This document shows, piece after piece, positions 30,936-41,865 of a stretch of 64,000 nt of DNA. The notes beneath the pieces are model-generated. The model saw only the letters and a list, made by a program, of their open reading frames with translations, made no database searches and was not told the origin of the DNA. The DNA comes from Alphaproteobacteria bacterium (lineage in GTDB: Bacteria; Pseudomonadota; Alphaproteobacteria; Rhodobacterales; Rhodobacteraceae): positions 168,261 through 232,260 of the forward strand of contig JAUIFH010000008.1 of NCBI GenBank assembly GCA_030429495.1, written 5' to 3'. A program made the position numbers and the translations under genes. Numbering within the stretch: position 1 is the first letter of the stretch; every line of letters begins with the position of its first letter.

Positions 30936-32542
30936 GTCGCACCTGTCCTGCGATGCGCCGGCATGTCGGCGACGATGATCTGTTGGGTCTGCTGGTCGAA
31001 GCAGTAATAGATCCTCAGGCAGCGCTGCGGATCGCGGGTGTTACCTCCATTCTTGATGTGCCACTCGGCCGAGAACCTGCGGCTGTTCCAGTCGAAATCG
31101 AACTCGTCAGCGCCGCAGGGAGCGTTCTGAGCCCCATCGAAGATGGGGATATTGGCGAGCGCTCCGCCGCCATTGCGGAAACGGTCGCGGCCCTCGGTGG
31201 CAAGCCACAGAAGGCTTCTCGCCGCGGTCTCGACATCCTGAAAGAGCGGCTTGCGCGTGCCCCGGTGCGCGTTGGGGGTCAGGACCAGCCGGCCAGCGAG
31301 GTTTTCGTCGCACCAGTTGGCAAGCTCCGACCAGTCTGCAGGCAGCTGGATCTCCTGATCGGGATCGTCACCCTTTGACTTCAGCTGATCGGTGAGCTGC
31401 TGGATCCGGTACGCCGATTTCTGAGCCTGCGCTTCCGCAATCTCGGCACGTTCCCGCTCCTTGTCGAACTCCTCGATGTAGTAGGTCTGCTCGGTCTTCA
31501 GATCATCGACCTCGCCCTTCAGGGCCTCGATCCGTTTCAGCGCGGCGGCCAGCTGGTCTGCGTCGCTGGCATCGGCTTCCCGCAGCGCCGATTGCTGCAC
31601 TTCCAGTTGCGCCGCCCGGATCGCCGAGAAGGTGAGCACATCTCCGCCGAGGCGCGTCCGCTGAAGGCCGGCCTGCGCTGCGGACTCCCTCAGCCAACGT
31701 GTTGCGCGTTCTATTCCATCGACCGAAACAAGCTGCCCCGACAGAACGAGCCGATGCGCGAATGGATCGGCGGTGTCCTCGAAGCCCGGCTGATAGACCC
31801 TCGCTGCGCCGCCGAAGACAGAGAGGCGCTTGCCCAGCCTCTCGGTCAGTCGCCAGGCGGTATCAGGACGGGCCACGGCAACATGCGCCAGCCCTGTCAG
31901 CACACCGGCGAGCTTCTCGGCATTGATGTACGGGGCGGATGCGCCGTCCGCCAGTGTCAACACGATGGTCGGCAGCAAGCGGCCGGGATTGGTGAGATGC
32001 TCGATCAGCGCTTCGGCGTCTTCGCCGTCGGCGTACACCGCTGGAGTTGCAGACGCAGCCTGCGAGCCAACCACCAGGCCGCACCTCTCCGCGACCTGCT
32101 GCACAAACCCCGGCACCGCCGGATCGATGGAAAAATCCTGCTCGGGCGTAGCGACCAGAAGGCGGGTGCTGAACTGAGCGGGCTTACCGGGGACATGGCC
32201 GAGGACGACCTCAGTCGTCCACGCGCGGCCCGGCACGGTCTTGTCGGGGTCGTGGATGCGGAAGGCCCAGAGGTCGGATGCTCCGGCGCGGAGCCGGATG
32301 GCGGAAGGGTCGCGGCCCGGGAGCGGCAGCTCGAAGCTCTCGCCGTCCCAGGCCTCCCGCGGAAGGCCTTGGCCCGCCCGACGCTGAGCCCAGCGCAGCA
32401 CCTCGCCAGCGGCCTTGTGCGCAACCGCATTGGGGTCGTCACCCGGCATCCACCCGGCGACGCGCAGCACCTCGTGTTCGCGGACGACCCGCGGCATGCG
32501 GCTCGCCAGGTGCGACAGCGCCTCGGTCATGCTGTTGCTCAT
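30932..32542 (-). CDS. unknown 536-aa coiled-coil protein within the type I R-M operon
   Basis: I do not recognise this family. Residues 1-300 are globular without a known motif. Residues about 315-395 form a coiled coil (heptads around EALKGEVDDLKTEQTYYIEE). Residues 400-536 form a second domain with many aromatic residues and ends near CLRIYYCFDQQTQQIIVADM. No Walker, nuclease or membrane signature is seen. It overlaps hsdS by 4 nt upstream and fic by 4 nt downstream, so its dosage is tied to both. A structural or sensing component of the restriction complex is a reasonable guess. Confidence 0.75.
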   Translation of the reverse strand: MSNSMTEALSHLASRMPRVVREHEVLRVAGWMPGDDPNAVAHKAAGEVLRWAQRRAGQGLPREAWDGESFELPLPGRDPSAIRLRAGASDLWAFRIHDPDKTVPGRAWTTEVVLGHVPGKPAQFSTRLLVATPEQDFSIDPAVPGFVQQVAERCGLVVGSQAASATPAVYADGEDAEALIEHLTNPGRLLPTIVLTLADGASAPYINAEKLAGVLTGLAHVAVARPDTAWRLTERLGKRLSVFGGAARVYQPGFEDTADPFAHRLVLSGQLVSVDGIERATRWLRESAAQAGLQRTRLGGDVLTFSAIRAAQLEVQQSALREADASDADQLAAALKRIEALKGEVDDLKTEQTYYIEEFDKERERAEIAEAQAQKSAYRIQQLTDQLKSKGDDPDQEIQLPADWSELANWCDENLAGRLVLTPNAHRGTRKPLFQDVETAARSLLWLATEGRDRFRNGGGALANIPIFDGAQNAPCGADEFDFDWNSRRFSAEWHIKNGGNTRDPQRCLRIYYCFDQQTQQIIVADMPAHRRTGAT

Positions 32543-33836
32543 GCGGCCACCTCGGGGGTCTTGCTGTCGGCGGGTGCCGGATCCGGTGACAGTGCTGAAA
32601 GGTCGAGGTCGGATACACGGATCTTGCCCGTCATCAGCTTGTGCAGCAGCGCCTTGAAGAGTTCGTCGAGCACGGCGCGCTTGCGACGGTGCAGGTCGAT
32701 CTTCCGGTCGATGGAGTCGAGGACGGCGACGATCTCGCGCTGTTCGGCGATAGTGGCCAGCGGGAAAAGGACAGTCCGGAGTTTGCTCGCATTGATGTTG
32801 GCTTGGCCGACCGCGCGGCTGGCCAGCTTCTTTATCTCATCCTGCGTAGACGGCCAGTTCATGAAGTAGTTCAGATAGGCGGGCAGGCACTGCGCATCGT
32901 CCAGCGAAACCCTGACGAGGTAGGACGCGAAAACCGCATCGCGCGCGTCTTCGATGATCGCCATTCGGCCGACAAGCTCAATGCTGTTCGTCCGATTGAA
33001 GAGCAAGTCACCCGGCCGAAGGCGGAAGGTTTCGAATGTCGATTCGTCCACATCGACGAACTGAAGGTTTCGGTAGTGGACCTTTCCGTCTTCCTGGCAG
33101 TTCATGCGCAGGATCGGATATGCGCCTGAGGGCTTTCCGCGCACAGAGAGGCCATACTGCGTGTTTGTAGCCACGCTCCCGATGGACACTACCTCCCAAC
33201 TCTCCGGCACCGGGCCGATCTCGGTTTCCTTCTGCGCCTCGCCCCGCAGGCCTTTCGTGAACAGCGCCCGCATCGCCGCGCGCTTGAGGTCCTGGGCGAG
33301 ACTGGTGCTGCGATCGTGCAGCTTCATCGCATCGCGCACGCGCGCCAGCGCGCGAACGATGTCGCGCTGTTCGTCAATGTCAGGGTGCGGGACATCGAGC
33401 GCGGCAAGGCGGTTCCGCGACAGGTTCGGAATCGTGGTCTTGTTCCCCGCGCCCTCGAAGATGCCGAGTTGGGTGAAGCCGCATTGCAGGAAGTAGACAT
33501 AGAACCGGGGATCGATGTCTTTCGTCAGCGGGCGGAGCCGGTGCAGGTGGTTTTGGAACGACATGACATCCTGCTCGCCATTCCAAATGGCGGCGCGGCC
33601 GATCTCGCCGCCCTCGCACACCAGTAGGTCGCCCGGACGTAGCAGCTTCCCGCTCAGTTCGTGTGGAGGAATGGCCATTTCATCGACCTTGCTCAGGTCG
33701 ATCTCGTCCCACAGCACGTTGGATGTCCGCAGGAAGGGGGTCTTTTCGACACCGTCGCGGGCAGCCGCTGACATGGTCTTGCCCGCGCCGATCTCGAACA
33801 GTTCGCCCAAGGGGCGAAGGGGCCATGCATCGTTGA

Positions 33837-33840
<4 letters not shown>
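32539..33840 (-). CDS. hsdS: type I restriction specificity subunit S
   Basis: The 433-residue HsdS has two target-recognition domains, about residues 5-150 and 210-360, each followed by a conserved helical region ([22 protein letters not shown] and [22 protein letters not shown]). Two TRDs mean a bipartite DNA target that cannot be read from sequence. It overlaps hsdM by 4 nt upstream and the unknown 536-aa gene by 4 nt downstream. Both halves appear intact. Confidence 0.93.
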
Positions 33841-35663
<1,823 letters not shown>

Positions 35664-35669
35664 GTTTGT

Positions 35670-35698
35670 TATGTATGCTATATCGCATTGTGGGTCAA
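35670..35698 (-). promoter_or_regulatory. hsdM promoter, probably leaderless, with internal operator
   Basis: On the minus strand TTGACC (35698-35693), 17 nt and TACATA (35675-35670) form a good promoter. The spacer contains ATGCGATATAGCAT (35688-35675), a palindrome with one mismatched pair. Only 6 nt separate the -10 from the ATG at 35663, so transcription would start at or next to the start codon. The -35 overlaps the stop codon of the upstream HTH gene. Confidence 0.6.
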
Positions 35699-36129
35699 TC
35701 CCCCAGAATGCACCTCGCCGCAGAGTGGTTCGGAGGCAATTCAGCCTGTCGAAGCGACGAACTCTGCGCCGCCCATTCTAGCGAGAGCGGCTCCATAAGA
35801 CGCACCAACGTCACCGCTGGCCCGTGCTTCCCGTCCAGGATCGCCTCGACGATGTCGGGCGCGAGCAGTGTCAGGCGCAGGACGCGTGTCATGTAGGACG
35901 GCGCGATCCCCTCACGCTCGGCCAGTTCGGCGATGGTGGCGAACTCGCCCGACTCCAGCATCCGCTTCCAGCGGAATGCACGCGCTAGAGCCTTGATCAG
36001 CGTGCTGTCGGCCCTCGCCGGGGGCGTGCCGCCTTCTGGCAGCTGCATCTCCTTCCGCCCGCCGCGCTTCAGGATGCGGAATGGCACGTGGATTGTGACC
36101 GTCTCAGGGACCGCCGTCGCGCGGGTCAT
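35695..36129 (-). CDS. HTH protein of the recombinase cassette
   Basis: The 144-residue protein contains a central ParB/KorB-like helix-turn-helix ([20 protein letters not shown], then [16 protein letters not shown]). Similar small proteins accompany large serine recombinases in alphaproteobacterial islands. ATG at 36129 overlaps the recombinase stop by 4 nt (ATGA); the longer frame to 36363 is shadow of the recombinase. A DNA-binding role in regulation or recombination is inferred. Confidence 0.75.
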   Translation of the reverse strand: MTRATAVPETVTIHVPFRILKRGGRKEMQLPEGGTPPARADSTLIKALARAFRWKRMLESGEFATIAELAEREGIAPSYMTRVLRLTLLAPDIVEAILDGKHGPAVTLVRLMEPLSLEWAAQSSSLRQAELPPNHSAARCILGD

Positions 36130-37451
36130 GCCGCTGCTCCGATGCTGCCAGACAGCATCTCGCGCGCGAGCCCTCCGAGGCCGTCCATCCGGAGCCGGAA
36201 GTTGAGCCCGTTCGTTCCGATATCGATGCGCTCGACCAGCAGCGCCACGATGCGGGCCTGCTCGGCGGGGAAGAGTTCGTCCCACAGCGGGTCGAGCTGC
36301 TGCAAGGCCGCGCGGGCGTGGGCCTCGGTGATGTCGTTGGCGTCGGCGCGCGCCGCCTTCCACGTCCCCGCAACGATCTCCGGCTGGCGGAACACGGCGC
36401 GCAACTGGTCGATGACGGCAGCCTCGATCTCACCTGCGGGGACACGACCCACCGGGCAGGATCCAGCACCGTGCTTCAGCACGGTCTGGCTGACATAGTA
36501 GCGGTAGAGCCGGTCGCCCTTCCGAGTATGTGTCGGTGAGAACGCGGCGCCATCGGGACCGAACAGCAGCCCCTTCAGCAGCGCGGGCGTCTCGGCGCGG
36601 GTGCGCGCGGCGCGCTTGCGGGGGCTCTCCTGCAGGATGGCGTGGACTCGATCCCACGTCTCGCGGTCGATGATCGCGTCGTGCTCGCCGGGGTAGCTGT
36701 CGCCCTTGTGGACCGCCTCGCCGATGTACGCGCGGTTGCTGAGCATCCGGTAGATGTATTTCTTGTCGATCCGGTTGCCGCGCGGCGTCCGGATGCCACG
36801 CGTGCCGACCTCGCGCGCCAATTCCGTGCAGGACCCGATCTCGAGGAAGCGAACGAAGATCCAGCGTACATGCGCAGCGGTTTCTTCGTCGACCACCAGC
36901 TTCCGGTTCTCGGCGCGGTAGCCGTAGGGCGGCACCCCGCCCATCCACATGCCCTTGCGCCGGGAGGCGGCGACCTTGTCGCGGATGCGCTCGGCCGTTA
37001 CCTCGCGCTCGAACTGCGCGAAGCTGAGCAGGATGTTCAGCGTCAGCCGACCCATGGACGTGGTGGTGTTGAAGGACTGCGTGACCGAGACGAAGGTCAC
37101 ACCATTCCGGTCGAACACCTCGACCAGCTTGGCGAAGTCGGCGAGCGACCGGCTCAGGCGGTCGATCTTGTAGACCACGACCACGTCGACGAGCCCGTCC
37201 TCGATGTCCTCCAGCAACCGCTGCAGACCGGGGCGTTCCAGCGTGCCGCCCGAAATGCCGCCGTCGTCATACTGATCGCGGACCAGCACCCAGCCCTCGG
37301 ACCGCTGGCTGGCGATGAACGCCTCGCAGGCCTCTCGCTGGGCGTGGAGCGAGTTGAACTCCTGCTCCAGCCCTTCCTCTGACGATTTCCGGGTGTATAC
37401 AGCGCAGCGCAGCTTCCGGACCACCTTCGATTTTTCGGGCGGCTTCGTCAT
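36126..37451 (-). CDS. large serine recombinase
   Basis: The 441-residue protein has an N-terminal resolvase domain: CAVYTRKSSEEGLEQEFNSL with the nucleophilic serine, and YKIDRLSRSLADFAKLV. A recombinase domain follows (GYRAENRKLVVDEETAAHVR onward), then a zinc-ribbon-like and coiled-coil C-terminus. Large serine recombinases integrate and excise phages and islands at short att sites. ATG at 37451 overlaps the DUF2924 stop (ATGA). It is probably the mobility enzyme of at least part of this island. Confidence 0.9.
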   Translation of the reverse strand: MTKPPEKSKVVRKLRCAVYTRKSSEEGLEQEFNSLHAQREACEAFIASQRSEGWVLVRDQYDDGGISGGTLERPGLQRLLEDIEDGLVDVVVVYKIDRLSRSLADFAKLVEVFDRNGVTFVSVTQSFNTTTSMGRLTLNILLSFAQFEREVTAERIRDKVAASRRKGMWMGGVPPYGYRAENRKLVVDEETAAHVRWIFVRFLEIGSCTELAREVGTRGIRTPRGNRIDKKYIYRMLSNRAYIGEAVHKGDSYPGEHDAIIDRETWDRVHAILQESPRKRAARTRAETPALLKGLLFGPDGAAFSPTHTRKGDRLYRYYVSQTVLKHGAGSCPVGRVPAGEIEAAVIDQLRAVFRQPEIVAGTWKAARADANDITEAHARAALQQLDPLWDELFPAEQARIVALLVERIDIGTNGLNFRLRMDGLGGLAREMLSGSIGAAA

Positions 37452-37900
37452 GTCCGCCCCCTGTGGTTCTTGAGCCCGAAGAACACCCAGCCGTTCCATC
37501 GCGTCCCGGTGATGGCGCGGGCGATGGCCGACAGCGACTTGTACGGCCGCCCCTGCCATTCGAAGCCGTCAGCGGTGACGGTGACGACGTGCTCGACGCC
37601 CTGCCATTCGCGGATGAGCCGCGTTCCGGCAATGGGCATGTTGTCGACCCGCATACGGCTCTTCTTGCGGTCGCCGCCATCGAGCTCTTCGCCCAGCCGC
37701 TCGAGCCGGCGAACCGTCTCGGGTTTCAGCCCGCCATAGGCCAATTCCTGAATGCGGTAGGCAAGGCGGCTTTCGAGATAGCGGCGATTGAAGGGCGGCG
37801 GCTCGCTATCGAAGAGCTCCCGCCATTGCGCCTTCAACTCAGACGTCGGCGTGGTCTTCAGCGCGGCCAGGCGCGCGGGGATCGGATCATGGGTCGTCAT
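37448..37900 (-). CDS. DUF2924 protein of the recombinase cassette
   Basis: The 150-residue protein belongs to DUF2924, which usually precedes serine recombinases in alphaproteobacterial mobile DNA. Recognisable parts are LKAQWRELFDSEPPPFNRRYLE and the C-terminal EWQGRPYKSLSAIARAITG followed by RWNGWVFFGL, a DNA-binding-like beta domain. It overlaps both neighbours by 4 nt. Function unknown; a recombination directionality or DNA-binding helper is plausible. Confidence 0.85.
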   Translation of the reverse strand: MTTHDPIPARLAALKTTPTSELKAQWRELFDSEPPPFNRRYLESRLAYRIQELAYGGLKPETVRRLERLGEELDGGDRKKSRMRVDNMPIAGTRLIREWQGVEHVVTVTADGFEWQGRPYKSLSAIARAITGTRWNGWVFFGLKNHRGRT

Positions 37901-38088
37901 GCATCTCTCCTTTCGGGAGTTGCATGACCGCTCCGGTCGGGCGCGAAGGGAAGCGAACTTTCTCCGGTGTCGGCGGATAGTTCGCTTGACTGTCGGGCGT
38001 GGAGCCGAACGAGGCCAAGCGCGAGGAGGCGGCAGAGTTCGGCGCGGCGTTCACTCGGCGACATCAGGCGGGCGGGGTAGGGATTCAT
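37897..38088 (-). CDS. 63-aa protein heading the recombinase cassette
   Basis: This small ORF overlaps the DUF2924 start by 4 nt (ATGA) and opens the four-gene cassette. A helix (SPSERRAELCRLLALGLVRL) is followed by a polar, Ser-rich tail. The ATG at 38088 or the one at 38064 could be used; neither has a good Shine-Dalgarno sequence. From memory, comparable short proteins sit in front of DUF2924 in related loci. Function unknown. Confidence 0.6.
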   Translation of the reverse strand: MNPYPARLMSPSERRAELCRLLALGLVRLHARQSSELSADTGESSLPFAPDRSGHATPERRDA

Positions 38089-38303
38089 TGCCTTGCATCA
38101 ATTCAATCGGGCTCGCGTGCCCTCGAAAGGGAAAAGCCAGCGCCGCGACCGGATTGGGACACAGCCGCTACAACAGGTCGTGACCCTGCCGCAGCAGCGG
38201 CTCCGCCAAAACAAAAACTGCCGTCACGTCAGGCATTCCAGACTTGGCAGAAATCGGAACTTCCGGCGGAATTCCCGAACACCTGCAACGTGTGGAGGTC
38301 CCG

Positions 38304-40478
38304 ATGCCACGCCACCCATTCGGACCGAACCTGCGGACGATACTCGAACGTGCGCCCGTTCAGGCTGCGCGCAGTTTTTTGGGAGCACCGAGCGGAACCA
38401 GCGGGCCGGTCGTCGATCTTGCCACGCTCGGCCCATCGGTGGAGAAGGATGACCTTGTCGACTTCGTGAGTGGGCTCGAACAGGACGTCCTCAAACAGCT
38501 TGAAGACCTCAGCCGCGAGGTTGTCGATCTGAGCGTAGGCAAAGGTGTCACATCTCTGACCACCGTCGTTGACCGCGAATTGCAGAACACAGACATTGCC
38601 GTATTCCAGGCTCAGCCGGATGAACTCTGCAAATCGGTCTGGGTCTTCGCGAGCTTTCGCAATGTCTTCATGGATGCGCAAAGCTTCTACAAGGCGCGGC
38701 GCCACCGCGAGCACGGCAATCTCTACTCAGCGTTTGTCGTATCCGGTGAAGGACTGGCCGCTTTCGGTTCGGAGAATGTCGATGAAGACGAGCTGGCCAA
38801 GCGCGTCAGCAAAGCACTCGACCTGAAGAGCAAGACATCGGTGGTCGCCATCGATCTCCCCAAGACCGCCACCTATCCAAGATCGGTGATGGTCGCGGTA
38901 CGCCATGGCGGTGTGCTGTCGAGCATCATCGACCATCGTGATGACGGCCTGCGGGAGACGCGCTACTACCGACCCGGTGAAGAGGCGATCCTGATCTACA
39001 CCCCCTCTCAGCAGAAGCTGGAAATCTGCGCACGGGGATATCTGGTGCGCGAGACAACGTCTCGGACTTTTGCTGAGGTGGTGCTGGGTCAGGATCTGAA
39101 GAAGACGCCGCTGACCGGCCGGAATTTCAATCTGGACAGGTTCAGAACCTCACTTCGCCTGCCGTTTCCCGACTTCGAGGACGTCGAAATAACCCAGGCA
39201 AAGGTCACGGAGATCGAAACCCGGTTAGGAAGTTGGAAACGCCGGCTTCTTCTTCAGGTAACGGCCGACGACGACATCGAGGAATTCGCAGATCGGTTCA
39301 TGGGAACGGCAAGAACTGCCGCCGCCCATTTCGGCTACAGTCGCGTCAGCATCGCCGTCGGCTACACCTATCGGGAAGGTGGAGAGAGCGGGACGCTCAA
39401 ACTCTGGGTCTCGAGCGGCAATACGTCGAACGCGCCGAACGACCGCGATCCCAAGCTCCGCGACCTTGGCGTCCGGCTACTCGAGTTCTGGGGCATCATG
39501 GAGCACCTGCAACTTCTCGAGGAAACAGAGCGAGCGCGATATTTCGAGAACCTTCTCTTTCTTTACGATTTTCCCGAGGACGAGATGTCGGGCGCGGGCC
39601 TGTCGAGAGGGGGTGTCGATCGTCAGCGGCTGATTTCCGCAAAAATCCTGGAAAAGAAGGGACGACAGGACATCGTTCTGATCGAGGATGACAACGGCAG
39701 CACCGAAGCGGATGTCGAGACGGGCACCCACAAGGGCACGCTTGAGGTCAAAGGTCCCTTCGGAGAAGAAGCGGGCACCGTTCCAGAAGACGACTACGTG
39801 ATCTACAGGATTGACCGCCCGTATCTTTCTGAAATCATCTTCGATGCACTGAGGAGGGAACTTGGTGCAAGACGCGCGGTCGTTTTCTCCGACTTCTTCG
39901 CGGATTTTGGCAAAGTGCCGATCGGCTCAGAGACGATCCCCGTCTATCTCATACGCGCGCTGGATACCCACAAGAAACCGGAACAACTCGATCTCGAGTT
40001 CCGCCGTCGTCATCATGCCGGGCCGGGGCTCATTCTCTCGGCTGGCGACACGTCGATCCGGTATCTTGGCCCGAATGTTGTCATACCCCTGCACCGGGTG
40101 GTTTCGGTCGAGGAGGACGAGATCGTGCTCGACCCCGAGGCGCTCGAGCATGATTTCCGGGCGGGACAATTGCTCATCATGGCAGGCGAGGCCCCGCAAC
40201 TCATCCACCACAATCCTAAACACGCGACGCTTCGTATCCCCGGGCTGCCACCATTCAACTTTTTTGCCGAGAAATGCATTCTGCTATTTCGACGCCTGGT
40301 TGACGCAAATCGCGCGGGCGAACGCGACGTTCCGACTGGCAGGTTGATGGCCGACATGGGTTCGAAATCGCCTCAGCAGCTCTTTTCAAAAGCAGATTGG
40401 CAGCATCTGCGCGATGTCTACATCGAGCGAGGCGAGAAGAAGAGCTGGCGCCTCTGCGAACCCCATCGGTGCGATTGA
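38304..40478 (+). CDS. unknown 724-aa protein divergent from the recombinase cassette
   Basis: I do not recognise this protein. The start at 38304 has GGAGG six nt upstream. The sequence is acidic and soluble, with no membrane segment and no clear nucleotide-binding motif. The middle (about residues 280-420) has alternating beta strands and helices; the C-terminal region (about 600-724) ends in a helical part (DMGSKSPQQLFSKADWQHL). It is divergent from the recombinase operon and precedes the replication-like gene group, from which its Com-like neighbour is 85 nt away. It could be an accessory or defence cargo gene; homology search is needed to say more. Confidence 0.8.
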   Translation: MPRHPFGPNLRTILERAPVQAARSFLGAPSGTSGPVVDLATLGPSVEKDDLVDFVSGLEQDVLKQLEDLSREVVDLSVGKGVTSLTTVVDRELQNTDIAVFQAQPDELCKSVWVFASFRNVFMDAQSFYKARRHREHGNLYSAFVVSGEGLAAFGSENVDEDELAKRVSKALDLKSKTSVVAIDLPKTATYPRSVMVAVRHGGVLSSIIDHRDDGLRETRYYRPGEEAILIYTPSQQKLEICARGYLVRETTSRTFAEVVLGQDLKKTPLTGRNFNLDRFRTSLRLPFPDFEDVEITQAKVTEIETRLGSWKRRLLLQVTADDDIEEFADRFMGTARTAAAHFGYSRVSIAVGYTYREGGESGTLKLWVSSGNTSNAPNDRDPKLRDLGVRLLEFWGIMEHLQLLEETERARYFENLLFLYDFPEDEMSGAGLSRGGVDRQRLISAKILEKKGRQDIVLIEDDNGSTEADVETGTHKGTLEVKGPFGEEAGTVPEDDYVIYRIDRPYLSEIIFDALRRELGARRAVVFSDFFADFGKVPIGSETIPVYLIRALDTHKKPEQLDLEFRRRHHAGPGLILSAGDTSIRYLGPNVVIPLHRVVSVEEDEIVLDPEALEHDFRAGQLLIMAGEAPQLIHHNPKHATLRIPGLPPFNFFAEKCILLFRRLVDANRAGERDVPTGRLMADMGSKSPQQLFSKADWQHLRDVYIERGEKKSWRLCEPHRCD

Positions 40479-40536
40479 TCTAACCTTCCTCTAACGATGG
40501 GGGGTCTGACGATCTAACGCCCCCTCCGCGATTTAA

Positions 40537-40559
40537 GGGCTCCGAAGCGACAGGAGCCC
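40537..40559 (+). promoter_or_regulatory. hairpin sequestering the RBS of the Com-like gene
   Basis: GGGCTCC (40537-40543) pairs perfectly with GGAGCCC (40553-40559). The 3' arm contains the AGGAG Shine-Dalgarno sequence of the ORF starting at 40564, so the folded leader would hide it. Confidence 0.5.
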
Positions 40560-40563
40560 GCAC

Positions 40564-40794
40564 ATGGCGACACCCACCACACCCAACCACCGTACGTCCC
40601 CGGCACACCGCGCGACCGGCCGGCTGACCGCCTGGCGTTGCCGCGGCTGTGGTGCGCTGCTCGGGCGTTATCTCGATCGTCGGATGCAGATCAGCTTTGC
40701 CCGCGGCCACGAATACTACGTGACGCTGCCGGTTACCACGCGGTGCCGGACCTGCAAGTCCCTGAACGAGCTCTCGGGCCGGAAATCCGCCTGA
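40564..40794 (+). CDS. Com-like zinc-ribbon protein
   Basis: The 76-residue protein has two CxxC pairs, WRCRGCGALLGR and TTRCRTCKSLNEL, spaced as in the Com protein of phage Mu, which binds mRNA and activates translation of mom. The N-terminal 20 residues are basic and low-complexity. A hairpin covers its Shine-Dalgarno sequence. It lies between the 724-aa gene and a sigma-like gene. Zinc binding is very likely, RNA binding is inferred from Com. Confidence 0.75.
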   Translation: MATPTTPNHRTSPAHRATGRLTAWRCRGCGALLGRYLDRRMQISFARGHEYYVTLPVTTRCRTCKSLNELSGRKSA

Positions 40795-40810
40795 GCCACC
40801 CTATCCCGTA

Positions 40811-40884
40811 ACACGAGGCGCCTGACGCCCTGACTGGCCATTGAGAGGCGCGAGACGCCCGGCCGTAAGGCAGGCGCCTCGTGT
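40811..40884. repeat. perfect 14-bp inverted repeat flanking the sigma-like gene start
   Basis: ACACGAGGCGCCTG (40811-40824) and its exact reverse complement (40871-40884) are separated by 46 bp. Each arm contains the palindrome AGGCGCCT. The right arm covers the GTG start at 40881. It could be a pair of operators for an autoregulator or a long-range stem. Confidence 0.6.
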
Positions 40885-41600
40885 CCTCATCCTGGTCTGC
40901 GCTCCACGCGCAACTTCGCCGTTCCTCCGAACGATTGTGCTTCCATCGCCGCTATCGAACCCTCCGCGCTCGGCACGCGGTCCTGCGGGACCATCCTGAC
41001 CCGCAGGCGCTGCTCGGTGACTTGCACGCGCCCCGTGGCGATCCGGATCGGAAAAACCGTGTCCTGCTGGCGCTGCTGAAAGAGGCCGGTGAAGAGGCTG
41101 ATGAAACCGCCGCGACACTGCTCATTCTCGCGCTCTGGCCGGGTCTCGATGCGGTGCGCGGCAGGTTGCTGCGGCATTTCAAGGGCCGCGTGGCGGGCCT
41201 TGATGCCGAGCTAGTCGGCCGTCTGTCCCTCGGTATCCGGGGGGCCGGGGCAGCCAACATCGGTCGGGTTGCCGCAACGCTCCTACGCAACGTCGAGCGG
41301 GATATCACGCGCAACCTCGTCCGTGCGGCCCGTCAACAGCGCCTGCAGGAGGAGCACCTCTTCGACCTGGAACTCCTTCTCAGTGTTTCCGGCGAGGTTG
41401 ATGACGTGGACCACCTGTCGGCGGCTGTCTGCCATGAACTCGGTCGCGACGGACCGCTCGTCGTCGCGATCGTGCTCGACGGGCTCAGCCAGAATGAAGC
41501 GGCCGAGCGGCTCGGTCTGAGCCACGATGCCGCGCGCAAGCGATACCAGCGTGTCCTCCGAACTCTGAACGCGCGCGCCCAAAGCGGGACGCCGCGCTGA
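40881..41600 (+). CDS. sigma-70 region-4-like DNA-binding protein
   Basis: The 239-residue protein ends in a helix-turn-helix typical of sigma region 4: LDGLSQNEAAERLGLSHDAARKRYQRVLRTL. The N-terminal 130 residues are arginine-rich and helical with no obvious sigma region 2, so it may be a divergent ECF sigma factor or a phage-type regulator. It starts with GTG at 40881 inside the right arm of an inverted repeat, which suggests autoregulation. It precedes the primase-polymerase gene group. Confidence 0.65.
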   Translation: MSSSWSALHAQLRRSSERLCFHRRYRTLRARHAVLRDHPDPQALLGDLHAPRGDPDRKNRVLLALLKEAGEEADETAATLLILALWPGLDAVRGRLLRHFKGRVAGLDAELVGRLSLGIRGAGAANIGRVAATLLRNVERDITRNLVRAARQQRLQEEHLFDLELLLSVSGEVDDVDHLSAAVCHELGRDGPLVVAIVLDGLSQNEAAERLGLSHDAARKRYQRVLRTLNARAQSGTPR

Positions 41601-41676
41601 TGTCCCAGTTCCCTGCGCGAAGTGGCTTTTCCCCTGCAAGCGCCCCCCGAGAGGGGCGTCTCATGGGAGACCACGC

Positions 41677-41865
41677 ATGACGAGCGAGACGGAAACGGAA
41701 TTTACGCGGCTGCCGGGGCTCTACCGGTCATGGGACCTCGGGATCCTCATCGAGGAGGGTTGGATCTACCGGATCGAGGAAGGCGGGCGGACCGAGGATG
41801 GTCAGGCCCTCTTCGCGGTCTTCATGCTCGACCCCACCCGCAACCAGACGGAGGCGGGATCATGA
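41677..41865 (+). CDS. 62-aa hypothetical protein
   Basis: A short acidic protein (MTSETETEFTRLPGLYRSWD start) with a predicted beta-rich core (GWIYRIEEGGRTEDGQALF). The TGA overlaps the ATG of the HTH gene downstream (ATGA), which supports it as a real gene. Function unknown. Confidence 0.6.
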   Translation: MTSETETEFTRLPGLYRSWDLGILIEEGWIYRIEEGGRTEDGQALFAVFMLDPTRNQTEAGS

